Virus record (IMG/VR): IMGVR_UViG_3300048797_000131
Coordinates: 1-29,936 of that record
Length of the DNA: 29,936 nt
Source of the DNA: a virus
Direction: 5' to 3' (one strand)
Shown: positions 16,065 to 21,682 of the stretch, in pieces
How the letters are laid out: the number at the start of each line of letters is the position of its first letter
Numbering within the stretch: position 1 is the first letter of the stretch
Notes under the pieces: model-generated
What the model saw: only the letters and a program-made list of their open reading frames with translations
Told to the model about the DNA's origin: nothing
The model's database searches: none
Position numbers and translations under genes: made by a program

Positions 16065-16093
16065 TTGCAAATGCACAAATCCGTGCATATATC
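16065..16093 (+). promoter_or_regulatory. Promoter-like site for the small-gene operon
   Basis: TTGCAA (16065-16070) and TATATC (16088-16093) are separated by 17 bases; each hexamer matches four of six consensus positions. The operator TGCAC-N6-GTGCA fills the spacer. The first gene downstream starts at 16651, which would leave a leader of about 550 bases. Confidence 0.45.
16072..16087. promoter_or_regulatory. Operator-like palindrome TGCAC-N6-GTGCA, right copy
   Basis: A perfect dyad with five-base arms lies in the spacer of the promoter-like site, where a bound dimeric repressor would block RNA polymerase. It belongs to the repeated 17-mer AAATGCACAAATCCGTG (16069-16085). The cognate protein may be one of the phage HTH proteins; this is inference. 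Confidence 0.5.
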
Positions 16094-16160
16094 TGGAGTG
16101 GAGCAAGGGCAAGCGGGGCCACCAAAAACCTCCCCCCGAAACTCCAAAGTTCACCGGCAT

Positions 16161-16188
16161 CACTCCCACCGCCCATAGGTAGGGAGTG
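16161..16188 (+). repeat. Inverted repeat CACTCCC-N14-GGGAGTG
   Basis: Perfect seven-base arms (16161-16167, 16182-16188) would form a hairpin in a leader transcript. No T-run follows. Confidence 0.4.
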
Positions 16189-16324
16189 CGGGCACACCAC
16201 CCTAGAAAGAGGCGTCAAGACCTCAGCAATGGTGCCGCGCAAGACAAGCCCCCCCTGGAGTGAGTGCCGCGCAACATCGCGCGACTGGCCAGCGCGCTAG
16301 GGCCTGCCAAGGTAGCAAATAAAG

Positions 16325-16343
16325 CCGGACGGTTTCCGCCCGG
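16325..16343 (+). repeat. Short hairpin CCGGACGG-TTT-CCGCCCGG
   Basis: Eight paired positions with one A/C mismatch and a three-base loop. TTCACT follows, too weak for an intrinsic terminator. It is part of the structured leader. Confidence 0.35.
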
Positions 16344-16418
16344 TTCACTGCATCAAGGACCACCCGCCAGCGGCAAGCGCCGGTAACTGGCCGGTTTGAT
16401 CCCTTCCACTTAAACCAG

Positions 16419-16440
16419 GGCCGGGCGGCAATGCCCGGCC
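16419..16440 (+). repeat. Hairpin GGCCGGGC-N6-GCCCGGCC
   Basis: A perfect eight-base stem with a GGCAAT loop, placed directly before the left arm of the long inverted repeat at 16443. There is no T-run. Confidence 0.45.
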
Positions 16441-16442
16441 AT

Positions 16443-16545
16443 GATTGCATCAGCGAGCCGGCTCGGCGCATCCCGCACGAAAATGCTGGCCGGGTTGGAA
16501 CCGCTCCGGGTGGTCACCCGTGCGAGCCGGCTCACTGATGCAATC
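16443..16545. repeat. Long inverted repeat with 22-base arms
   Basis: Arms at 16443-16464 and 16524-16545 are reverse complements except for one base. Each arm combines GATTGCATCAG or its complement with the self-complementary decamer GAGCCGGCTC. The 59-base interior contains another dyad, CGGGTG-GT-CACCCG (16507-16520). As RNA this would form one large stem; as DNA it offers three dyads in 100 bases. Confidence 0.7.
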
Positions 16546-16619
16546 GCCGCACGCTGCGGCCCGAACGGATGGCGGCGCCACCGTGGCGGCCGGGGACACT
16601 TTGAGCCCCGGCGCCGAAA

Positions 16620-16635
16620 CCTTAACCCTGTCCCC
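16620..16635 (+). repeat. Leader repeat CCTTAACCCTGTCCCC, copy 1
   Basis: It lies 15 bases before the TTG start at 16651, just ahead of a GAAAGGAA ribosome-binding site. A near-identical copy with one extra A occurs at 18304-18320 before another gene of the same operon. Confidence 0.55.
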
Positions 16636-16650
16636 CGAAAGGAAACTCCC

Positions 16651-16893
16651 TTGAACACCCCTCGCGTTACTGCGGCCCTCGCCAACCAGTCGGGGCAGCT
16701 CCGCACAATCCTCCAGATCTTCATCGACGCCGTGAAAGCCGGCGGCGAGGTTGGCGCACCCGGCGGCGTCCTTTACTCCGCCGTCATGGACAAGATGTCG
16801 CTCGGGCAGTTCGAGCAGATCATGTCCGCCCTGGTCCAGACCGGGAAGGTTCGCAAGTCCGGCCACGTTTACCACTGGCTGGCAGACCTATGA
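16651..16893 (+). CDS. Small winged-helix-like hypothetical protein (80 aa)
   Basis: I choose the TTG at 16651, preceded by a GAAAGGAA ribosome-binding site. A longer frame from 16441 would run through the inverted repeat and codes for arginine-rich sequence. The protein opens MNTPRVTAALANQSGQLRTI and has helices followed by FEQIMSALVQTGKVRKSG and HVYHWL, a layout like a winged-helix wing (the GKVRK..H..W strand pair). DNA binding is plausible but not shown. It is the first gene of the fourteen-gene run and overlaps the next by ATGA. Confidence 0.6.
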   Translation: MNTPRVTAALANQSGQLRTILQIFIDAVKAGGEVGAPGGVLYSAVMDKMSLGQFEQIMSALVQTGKVRKSGHVYHWLADL

Positions 16894-17192
16894 GGACCCT
16901 GCAAGGCGGCGACCGGGTGTCCGTGTGGCTAGACCACGCGGCGGTCGGTTGCGGCTTTCGCCGGTTCACCGTGCTGACGGTGGGCCGGCGGTGGGTCAAG
17001 CTCCTCTACCTGCCCACCCTGGCCACGGTTGACCAGGACCGCGCGGAGCTGGAGCGGAACCGGACCCTGACGCTGGTCGAGAGCGACCGGCGGCAGTTGA
17101 AGCGCCTGATCCGGCGCACCCTGGTAGAGCGCAACGCCTTCGGGCTGCGCACTGCCGCCAAGACGGCGAAGGCCGTCCTGGCCAACCTTTGA
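16890..17192 (+). CDS. Hypothetical basic protein (100 aa)
   Basis: It starts in an ATGA overlap with the previous gene. The first 45 residues (GDRVSVWLDHAAVGCGF, then TVGRRWVKLLYLP) suggest a small SH3-like beta barrel; the rest is strongly basic and helical (DRRQLKRLIRRTLVERN). That combination suggests nucleic-acid binding. No family is recognised. Confidence 0.55.
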   Translation: MRTLQGGDRVSVWLDHAAVGCGFRRFTVLTVGRRWVKLLYLPTLATVDQDRAELERNRTLTLVESDRRQLKRLIRRTLVERNAFGLRTAAKTAKAVLANL

Positions 17193-17203
17193 GGAGAAAC
17201 CCC

Positions 17204-17407
17204 GTGCGTGTTTTTAAGACGATCCTCGGATTGGCCGTCGCGGCGCTGGTCATTGGCGCCTTGGCCAACGCGTACCATAAAGACCTCGATTTCCAGGCGT
17301 GTCAGAGCGAGATGATCGCGGCGTGGCCGGACGACGCCGGCCGCGCGTATGACCGCTGCAACGTTGACCCGGCGCTCTGGCGCGCGATGGTCAAAGCCGA
17401 CCGGTGA
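17204..17407 (+). CDS. Small single-pass membrane or secreted protein (67 aa)
   Basis: I choose GTG 17204 (MRVFKTILGLAVAALVIGAL), six bases after GAGGAGA; an in-frame TTG at 17189 overlaps the upstream stop. Residues about 5-23 form a hydrophobic helix behind a short positive N-terminus, so the protein is anchored in the inner membrane or exported. The remaining 44 residues hold two cysteines (QACQSEM and DRCNVD), which could pair by a disulphide in the periplasm. Function unknown; an envelope-acting role is possible. Confidence 0.6.
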   Translation: MRVFKTILGLAVAALVIGALANAYHKDLDFQACQSEMIAAWPDDAGRAYDRCNVDPALWRAMVKADR

Positions 17408-17411
17408 CGCC

Positions 17412-17675
17412 ATGATCCACGTGAACATCTACGAAATCAGTCCGGCCGGCGAGGAGACGCTTACCGGGTCCGCTATCCCGCTGGCAGACGTGCTGCCGGA
17501 GCTGGACGAGCGGATCGAGGCCGTCAACGCCCTGCAATCGGCCGGGCGCTTTTGGGGTGGCGGCGGCGCCGCTCCCCGCTTCCTTCTAACCCGCGTCGCG
17601 GCTCCGCAACGGCGCCCCGACCAGACCGCGAACATCAACGCCCTGATGGCGAAGATGTACCCCGGCATCAAGTGA
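17412..17675 (+). CDS. Hypothetical protein (87 aa)
   Basis: The ATG at 17412 is four bases after the previous stop and is more likely than the in-frame start at 17349, which lies within the previous gene. The protein opens MIHVNIYEISPAGEETLTG with a beta-strand character and has a central GGGG-containing loop (RFWGGGGAAPRFLLTRV). No family is recognised. It is part of the closely packed operon. Confidence 0.5.
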   Translation: MIHVNIYEISPAGEETLTGSAIPLADVLPELDERIEAVNALQSAGRFWGGGGAAPRFLLTRVAAPQRRPDQTANINALMAKMYPGIK

Positions 17676-17681
17676 GGTCCC

Positions 17682-17885
17682 ATGGTCACCGACATTGACA
17701 CTGCCCGGTCCTACGCCACTGAGGCGCGGCTTAACCGGGCGCTCACCAAGATCGGGCTGGCGGAAGCCCGCCCGATCATCGTTCGCAACCGGGCAGGGCG
17801 GTGGACCGCCGTGTTCGGGTGGAACCTGTCCGGCATCGGCGCACCGATGGTGATTGCCCACGCCGGCTTCAAGGTCATCAACTGA
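17682..17885 (+). CDS. Hypothetical protein (67 aa)
   Basis: A small protein with an N-terminal helical half (TEARLNRALTKIGLAEARP) and a beta half (RAGRWTAVFGWNLSG, then MVIAHAGFKVIN). The ATG at 17682 has a GTGAGGT ribosome-binding site. Proteins with this general layout recur in alphaproteobacterial phages as I recall, but no function is known to me. Confidence 0.55.
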   Translation: MVTDIDTARSYATEARLNRALTKIGLAEARPIIVRNRAGRWTAVFGWNLSGIGAPMVIAHAGFKVIN

Positions 17886-17895
17886 GGAGACTGCA

Positions 17896-18093
17896 ATGTT
17901 CGACAAGATCGGACCCGGCGACCGGGTCACCATCCTTACCCCGCACGGGCAAGAGCGCACGGGCAAGGCCGTGATGCTCGGGCCGGCCGGGTGGGTGCTC
18001 AACATGGGCGGCCGACACGGCACGCCCGCCGTCGCCACCCCGGAGCGGGTGGTCAAGGTGGTCAAGGCCCGGCGCCCTGGTCCCCGCATCTGA
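17896..18093 (+). CDS. Small SH3-like hypothetical protein (65 aa)
   Basis: The ATG at 17896 follows a GAGGAGA site; an earlier in-frame start at 17854 overlaps the previous gene. The text MFDKIGPGDRVTILTPHGQE, then GPAGWVLNMGGRHGTPAVA, looks like a small beta barrel, a form I recall in many prophage hypothetical proteins. The C-terminus is basic (VVKVVKARRPG). Function unknown. Confidence 0.6.
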   Translation: MFDKIGPGDRVTILTPHGQERTGKAVMLGPAGWVLNMGGRHGTPAVATPERVVKVVKARRPGPRI

Positions 18094-18102
18094 GGAGCTG
18101 CA

Positions 18103-18303
18103 ATGTTCACCCTGAAAATCAACACCGACAACGCCGCCTTTGAGGGTGACCGCGACGCAGAGGTTGCGCGCATCCTCAAGGTGGCGGCCGATTGCGTCCT
18201 TCTTGGCCGAGCCGATGGCATCCTCCGGGACGCCCTTGGCAACTCGGTCGGGACGTTCCGCATGACGGGCACACCGGCACGGCCGCCCGTCATCAACCGC
18301 TGA
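18103..18303 (+). CDS. Small conserved phage hypothetical protein (66 aa)
   Basis: The gene begins after a GAGGAG site. MFTLKINTDNAAFEGDRDAE, then VARILKVAADCV and a glycine-rich DALGNSVGTF end, follow a pattern I recognise from small proteins in many phages (TDNAAF, ARIL, GN.VG.F). No function is known to me. It lies just upstream of the second copy of the CCTTAAACCCTGTCCCC leader repeat. Confidence 0.65.
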   Translation: MFTLKINTDNAAFEGDRDAEVARILKVAADCVLLGRADGILRDALGNSVGTFRMTGTPARPPVINR

Positions 18304-18320
18304 CCTTAAACCCTGTCCCC
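18304..18320 (+). repeat. Leader repeat CCTTAAACCCTGTCCCC, copy 2
   Basis: It lies in the 29-base gap before the ATG at 18333 and starts one base after the previous stop. It matches the copy at 16620-16635 apart from one inserted A. The AGGAG ribosome-binding site follows directly. Confidence 0.55.
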
Positions 18321-18332
18321 AGGAGAACCATC

Positions 18333-18689
18333 ATGAGCAGCAACAGCAACATCTACCGGCTGGTCGATCACGGCTATCCGTTCAAGAAGATCATGAACGG
18401 CAAGCATTGGGTGGGCCGGGTCTACCGGCACGCCGACACTGGCCGCTACCACGGCAAGATCAACGCCAAGGTGGGCGGCGGCTTTGAGGTTGAGGCGGCC
18501 ACCGAGGCGGCGGCCTTCAATGAGGTTGTCTCCCGCGTGTTCGGCTTCACGAGCGCGGCGGAAATGGACGCCCACAACGCGGCCGTTCGCGCCAAGAACC
18601 GGGGCCACCGCGCCGAGGTCAAAGACTTGGCGAACCGGCTGATGGGCGGTGACTTCACCGTCCTGGACCGCCTGTTCGACAAGTCATGA
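18333..18689 (+). CDS. Hypothetical protein (118 aa)
   Basis: The ATG at 18333 has an AGGAG site; a longer frame from 18192 overlaps the previous gene. The protein opens MSSNSNIYRLVDHGYPFKKI, then KHWVGRVYRHADTGRYHGKI, with a mixed beta N-terminal half and a helical C-terminal half (AAEMDAHNAAVRAKN). It is basic and has no cysteine. Its stop overlaps the next start by ATGA. The family is not recognised. Confidence 0.55.
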   Translation: MSSNSNIYRLVDHGYPFKKIMNGKHWVGRVYRHADTGRYHGKINAKVGGGFEVEAATEAAAFNEVVSRVFGFTSAAEMDAHNAAVRAKNRGHRAEVKDLANRLMGGDFTVLDRLFDKS

Positions 18690-19180
18690 CCATGAGCGCC
18701 CTCGCCCTGGTCCCGGAGCTGGAGGCGTTAGAAGCGACGCCCCCACCCCGCCGCACCGTGAGCCAGCCTGGAGACATGCTGGCCTTCGCACTGGCCGGCA
18801 ACGCGACCTTCACCCTTGAGGGCCGCACCCGCCGGTTCACGTACCGTGTCCGCCTTGAGCCCGACAAGCGGCAACTGTTCTTTGTGAGCGTCCTAACCGG
18901 CGCCGACAATGAGAACGCTTACGCTTACCTGGGGACCGTGGCGAACACGCCCTCGCACCTGTTTTCCCATGGGCGCAAGTCCAGGATCACGAGGGACGCG
19001 CCAAGCGCGCGAGCCTTCCGGTGGTTCTGGTACGCGTTGACCAGTGGGAACGCCGAGCACCTGGACCAGATGCACTTCTGGCATGAGGGGCGCTGCGGCC
19101 GTTGTGGCCGCAAGCTCACCGTGCCGGAGAGCCTGGAGCGGGGGATCGGTCCCGAATGCGCGGCGGCAATGGCCGCCTGA
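18686..19180 (+). CDS. DUF6011-like protein with C-terminal zinc-binding motif
   Basis: The 164-residue protein ends with EGRCGRCGRKLTVPESLERG and GIGPECA, which matches the DUF6011 pattern: cysteines at about 137, 140 and 158, with H129 or H133 as a possible fourth zinc ligand. The N-terminal part (FTLEGRTRRFTYRVRLEP, FFVSVLTGADNENAYAYLG) is beta-rich. DUF6011 is common in phage and mobile-element proteins of unknown function, often fused to a variable N-terminal domain. It starts in an ATGA overlap with the previous gene. Confidence 0.7.
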   Translation: MTMSALALVPELEALEATPPPRRTVSQPGDMLAFALAGNATFTLEGRTRRFTYRVRLEPDKRQLFFVSVLTGADNENAYAYLGTVANTPSHLFSHGRKSRITRDAPSARAFRWFWYALTSGNAEHLDQMHFWHEGRCGRCGRKLTVPESLERGIGPECAAAMAA

Positions 19181-19192
19181 AAAGGAACACCC

Positions 19193-19429
19193 ATGAGCAC
19201 CCGTCCACTGATGGCGACGGACCTTCTCAAGGTCCAGCACGCCATGAACCCCGCCTCGAAAGTTTGGCCACGCTGGCCAGATGAAATCAAGGCGCAGAGC
19301 GTCAACCCACGCGATTGGATCATCGAAGCGTCCAGGCGTCAGCTCCGGGGCGTCCAGCGCCTTCCGGGCTCGACGCTATGGCCGCCAGAGGCGCCAGTCG
19401 AGATCCTCAACCGAAAGGAACCGTCATGA
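19193..19429 (+). CDS. Hypothetical protein (78 aa)
   Basis: The ATG at 19193 follows AAAGGAA. The sequence has many prolines and five tryptophans (SKVWPRWPDEIKAQ, STLWPPEAPVEIL), so it may be a binding peptide rather than a globular domain. Its stop overlaps the next start by ATGA. Not recognised. Confidence 0.5.
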   Translation: MSTRPLMATDLLKVQHAMNPASKVWPRWPDEIKAQSVNPRDWIIEASRRQLRGVQRLPGSTLWPPEAPVEILNRKEPS

Positions 19430-19908
19430 CTATCATGGTAGGCACTCCCTACTTTTTCAGCCGCCGAGGCGCTGACGCGTACTACCTCGGCCAAGGCGAG
19501 GACAGTGACGCTGTGGGCCGCAAGCTGGCAGCTCACGAAATCCACATAGGCCGCCCGCCTCTCAAGCCGGGCGAGCGGGCGTTCCTAATAGACGAGGGCA
19601 CCCGGTGGGCGGTCAGTGACCAGCCGGAGACGGTGCGCCTGTCGAAGCACGCCATCACCCGGCTGGTCGAGATGGCACGCGGAGCACAAGCGGATCGCCG
19701 CCGGTCACCGGACGGCCGCGCCGAGCAGTGGTTCATGAGCGGGACCGGCCACCGCGTGGCCACCTCTGCCATCAAGACCATGCGCGAGCGCGGCCTTATC
19801 TTCACCCACTATCCGCCCGGTCAAGGGACCGCCGGCATCACGGACGAGGGCCGAGCCTTCCTCCGGGCGCTATACGGCACGGACCAGCCAGAGGAGAGCA
19901 AGCTGTGA
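19426..19908 (+). CDS. Hypothetical protein with winged-helix-like C-terminus (160 aa)
   Basis: The ATG at 19426 overlaps the previous stop; a longer in-frame version from 19315 runs through that gene. Residues about 1-65 are beta-prone (TPYFFSRRGADAYYLGQGE). Residues about 75-150 carry LSKHAITRLVEMARGA, SAIKTMRERGLIFTHY and TDEGRAFLRAL, the helix-turn-strand plan seen in winged-helix domains that end in EG..AL. A regulatory role within the operon is plausible. It is coupled to the next gene by GTGA. Confidence 0.55.
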   Translation: MTIMVGTPYFFSRRGADAYYLGQGEDSDAVGRKLAAHEIHIGRPPLKPGERAFLIDEGTRWAVSDQPETVRLSKHAITRLVEMARGAQADRRRSPDGRAEQWFMSGTGHRVATSAIKTMRERGLIFTHYPPGQGTAGITDEGRAFLRALYGTDQPEESKL

Positions 19909-20123
19909 AAAAAGCACCCCGCATCCCCGGCGCCGTGTTCACCGCGTGGCTTGAGCGCATGGGGTGGAGTGACCTTGACGCTGCTACCCGCCTGGGGTGC
20001 GGTCGCAACAGCATCCGCGCATGGCAGCGCCAAGGCATCCCGGTCTATGTGAGCCTCGCATGTGCGGCGCTCGAAGCCGGCGGCCCGGTGGCTGCCGGCT
20101 TGCCAGAGGAGACACCAGCATGA
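19905..20123 (+). CDS. Cro-like HTH protein (72 aa)
   Basis: The GTG at 19905 overlaps the previous stop by GTGA; a longer frame from 19728 is the shadow of the previous gene. The protein contains FTAWLERMGWSDLDAATRLG, then CGRNSIRAWQRQGIPVYV, which fits a helix-turn-helix where LDAATRLGCGRNSIRAW is the binding unit, as in small phage Cro/C1-type regulators. It could bind the TGCAC-N6-GTGCA operators upstream of this operon; that link is inference. It overlaps the next gene by ATGA. Confidence 0.65.
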   Translation: MKKAPRIPGAVFTAWLERMGWSDLDAATRLGCGRNSIRAWQRQGIPVYVSLACAALEAGGPVAAGLPEETPA

Positions 20124-20335
20124 AACCTATCTCGAAAGCCTGCAAGGCGCACACCAAGCACGACGGCTCATGGTGGATCAAAGACGCGGCGGGCATCCCG
20201 CTCTGCCGCGTCTGCGACCGTTGCGAGGCCACCAAGCGGGCCACCTATGACCCGGCCATCTTCAACGGTGGCAGCGTCTACGCGGTGACCGGCGAGGAAA
20301 TGGACATCGGGCTCATGCCCGGTGGAGACTACTGA
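20120..20335 (+). CDS. Small zinc-ribbon-like hypothetical protein (71 aa)
   Basis: It starts in an ATGA overlap with the HTH gene; the frame upstream to 19997 is a shadow. It has a CRVCDRCEATKRATYDPAIF stretch plus an earlier CKAHTKHDGSWW, giving four cysteines and histidines able to hold a metal ion. I recall similar small proteins (R..CDRCE..K...YDP.IF) in phage genomes, function unknown. Confidence 0.6.
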   Translation: MKPISKACKAHTKHDGSWWIKDAAGIPLCRVCDRCEATKRATYDPAIFNGGSVYAVTGEEMDIGLMPGGDY

Positions 20336-20345
20336 GGAGAACAGC

Positions 20346-20498
20346 ATGAAGCGGGTTATCAACCGAGTAGTCCGCCGGCCGGAGTTCGACCGCAAAATCC
20401 GCGCCCGCGAGTGGAGCGTGGTCGCGGCGCTGGTTGACGGCGTCACCAGGGTCAAGGTCCGCCGGACGGGGAACGTCCTGACGATCAGGGTCAAGTGA
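20346..20498 (+). CDS. Very small basic protein (50 aa), last gene of the operon
   Basis: The ATG at 20346 follows a TGAGGAGA ribosome-binding site and the frame runs 50 codons to TGA at 20496-20498. The protein (MKRVINRVVRRPEFDRKIRA, ending VKVRRTGNVLTIRVK) is highly basic and beta-prone. It fills the space between the previous stop and the strong terminator, with the same spacing habits as its neighbours, which makes it a likely real gene. Possibly nucleic-acid binding; unknown. Confidence 0.55.
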   Translation: MKRVINRVVRRPEFDRKIRAREWSVVAALVDGVTRVKVRRTGNVLTIRVK

Positions 20499-20500
20499 GA

Positions 20501-20528
20501 GGCGGTCCTTCGGGGCCGCCCTTTTTTT
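20501..20528 (+). terminator. Intrinsic terminator ending the small-gene operon
   Basis: GGCGGTCC (20501-20508), a TTCG loop closed by C-G, and GGGCCGCC (20513-20520) form an eight-pair stem with one G-T pair, followed by seven Ts (20522-20528). It starts two bases after the last stop codon. Confidence 0.9.
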
Positions 20529-20544
20529 GCTCACGCGAGCCATG

Positions 20545-20570
20545 AAAAAAGGCCGGCATCGCTGCCGGCC
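20545..20570 (-). terminator. Intrinsic terminator for leftward transcription
   Basis: GGCCGGCA-TCGC-TGCCGGCC (20551-20570) is preceded on the + strand by six As (20545-20550). Read leftward it is a perfect eight-pair hairpin followed by six Us. It would stop transcripts arriving from the right, which would be antisense to the lysis cassette. Confidence 0.7.
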
Positions 20571-20640
20571 GAGGTTTCCCTTATTCCAGTGAACCGGGCG
20601 AACCTACAGGGAGCCCCGTCAGCGCGTCAATCCAAGACGG

Positions 20641-20689
20641 GCGCTAGGGTGGTAGCTCCCCTCTCAATTAGACGAGAGGGCGGTGGCGC
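20641..20689 (+). other. Structured element upstream of the lysis cassette
   Basis: CCCTCTC (20659-20665) and GAGAGGG (20674-20680) form a seven-pair hairpin inside an outer stem GCGCTA/TGGCGC (20641-20646 with 20684-20689). It lies 73 bases before the endolysin ATG, in a 260-base gap with no gene apart from the two terminators. It may be a 5' UTR element controlling lysis gene translation. It is not a tRNA. Confidence 0.35.
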
Positions 20690-20761
20690 CGCGCCGGCCT
20701 CTCGCTTGAAATTTCCCCGCTTAGATTGCCAGCTCCGCGCGAGAGGCATACAAGGCGGTTC

Positions 20762-21682
20762 ATGGCATCAGATCGCAAGACGTTTTTCGATCACGTCCGC
20801 GCCACTTTGTTCGCTGGCTCATTGTCGGTGGAGCAAGTGGCCGGCATGGCGGCGCTTCTCGACTATTGGGAGAAGACTTACCCCTCCGGGCCGCGAGCTT
20901 TCATCAGCTACATCATGGCGACCGTCTATCACGAGACGGGCCGCATGATGGTCCCGGTGCGGGAAGGCTTCGCCAAGACGGACGCCGAGGCGGTTGCCTA
21001 CGTCCGCCGGCAGGGCTACGCCTACGCCAAGGTCGGCAAGTTCGGCTTCGTCGCCTACGGGCGAGGCCGGGTTCAGACGACGTGGGACGCCAACTATGCC
21101 AAGGTCGCGAAGCGGTTCAACATCGACTGCACCGCCCGCCCGGACCTTCTACTTGACCCGGTCGTTGATGCTGCGGTGGCAGTGACCGGCCACGTGGAGG
21201 GCATCTGGACCGGACGCAAGCTGTCCCTCTATTTCGGCCCGAACAAGTCCAACCCGGACGGCGCCCGTGGCATCGTCAACGGCACGGACAGGGCCGCGAT
21301 GATCTCCGGCTACTTCCTCAAGTTCGATGACGCCCTGGCTGCGGCAGACCGCGCCTATGTCGCTGGTGTTCCCGTGCCGCCGCCGCCGGCCACGCTTCTC
21401 CCCGAGCCGATAGCGGTCCACCCCGCGCCGAAGCCGAAGCCACCGCTTACTCCCAAGCAAGCGGCGGGTTCTGGCGCCGGAGCTGTGATCGCCGTGGCAG
21501 CCACGGTGGCGGCCGTCCAGAGCCCTGACCTGCTCTGGTACGTGTTGCCCGCCGCTGCCGTGGCGCTCGGCGGGCTGGCCATCGCCTTCCGCCGGCAGCT
21601 AGGCGTCATGCTGTCCAGGCCGGCTCCGGTTGCCCAAGTCCCGAGGCCGCTCATTCCACCCCCGACCGTGGTGCGCAAATGA
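20762..21682 (+). CDS. Endolysin, GH19-like, with C-terminal membrane hairpin
   Basis: The ATG at 20762 follows AAGGCGG at good spacing; an upstream TTG at 20726 is unlikely. The 306-residue protein has a catalytic domain of about 200 residues with ISYIMATVYHETGRMM (probable catalytic E58) and FVAYGRGRVQTTWDANY, matching GH19 chitinase-like phage muramidases that cut peptidoglycan. A proline-rich linker (about 203-232) then leads to two hydrophobic segments, about 235-253 and 258-276, and a proline-rich tail. The hairpin would tether the enzyme to the inner membrane, unlike most soluble endolysins of this type. There is no N-terminal signal or SAR segment. It overlaps the next membrane gene by ATGA. 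Confidence 0.8.
   Translation: MASDRKTFFDHVRATLFAGSLSVEQVAGMAALLDYWEKTYPSGPRAFISYIMATVYHETGRMMVPVREGFAKTDAEAVAYVRRQGYAYAKVGKFGFVAYGRGRVQTTWDANYAKVAKRFNIDCTARPDLLLDPVVDAAVAVTGHVEGIWTGRKLSLYFGPNKSNPDGARGIVNGTDRAAMISGYFLKFDDALAAADRAYVAGVPVPPPPATLLPEPIAVHPAPKPKPPLTPKQAAGSGAGAVIAVAATVAAVQSPDLLWYVLPAAAVALGGLAIAFRRQLGVMLSRPAPVAQVPRPLIPPPTVVRK

Larger units (their letters stand above)
15767..16650. other. Gene-free structured region between tail block and small-gene operon
   Basis: No convincing gene fits here on either strand; the two open frames (15788-16300 on + and 15883-16242 on -) are arginine/proline-rich and lack family features. The stretch holds a short dyad GCTGCA-T-TGCAGC (15782-15794), several inverted repeats, two operator-like sites inside or near a promoter-like site at 16065-16093, and a 22-base inverted repeat at 16443-16545. 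Around 16010-16095 it is richer in A and T than its surroundings. It could be a long regulated 5' leader, a replication-related site, or both. Confidence 0.6.

Noticed and set aside
15788-16300. Two open frames (15788-16300 on +, 15883-16242 on -) in the gene-free region
   Set aside because: Both are basic and proline-rich without good ribosome-binding sites, and they cross operator and hairpin sequences.
16441-16650. N-terminal extension of the gene at 16651
   Set aside because: It would code through the long inverted repeat with arginine-rich residues; TTG 16651 has the ribosome-binding site.
20641-20689. tRNA-like fold before the lysis cassette
   Set aside because: Lacks a TTCRA arm, a seven-pair acceptor and a proper anticodon loop.
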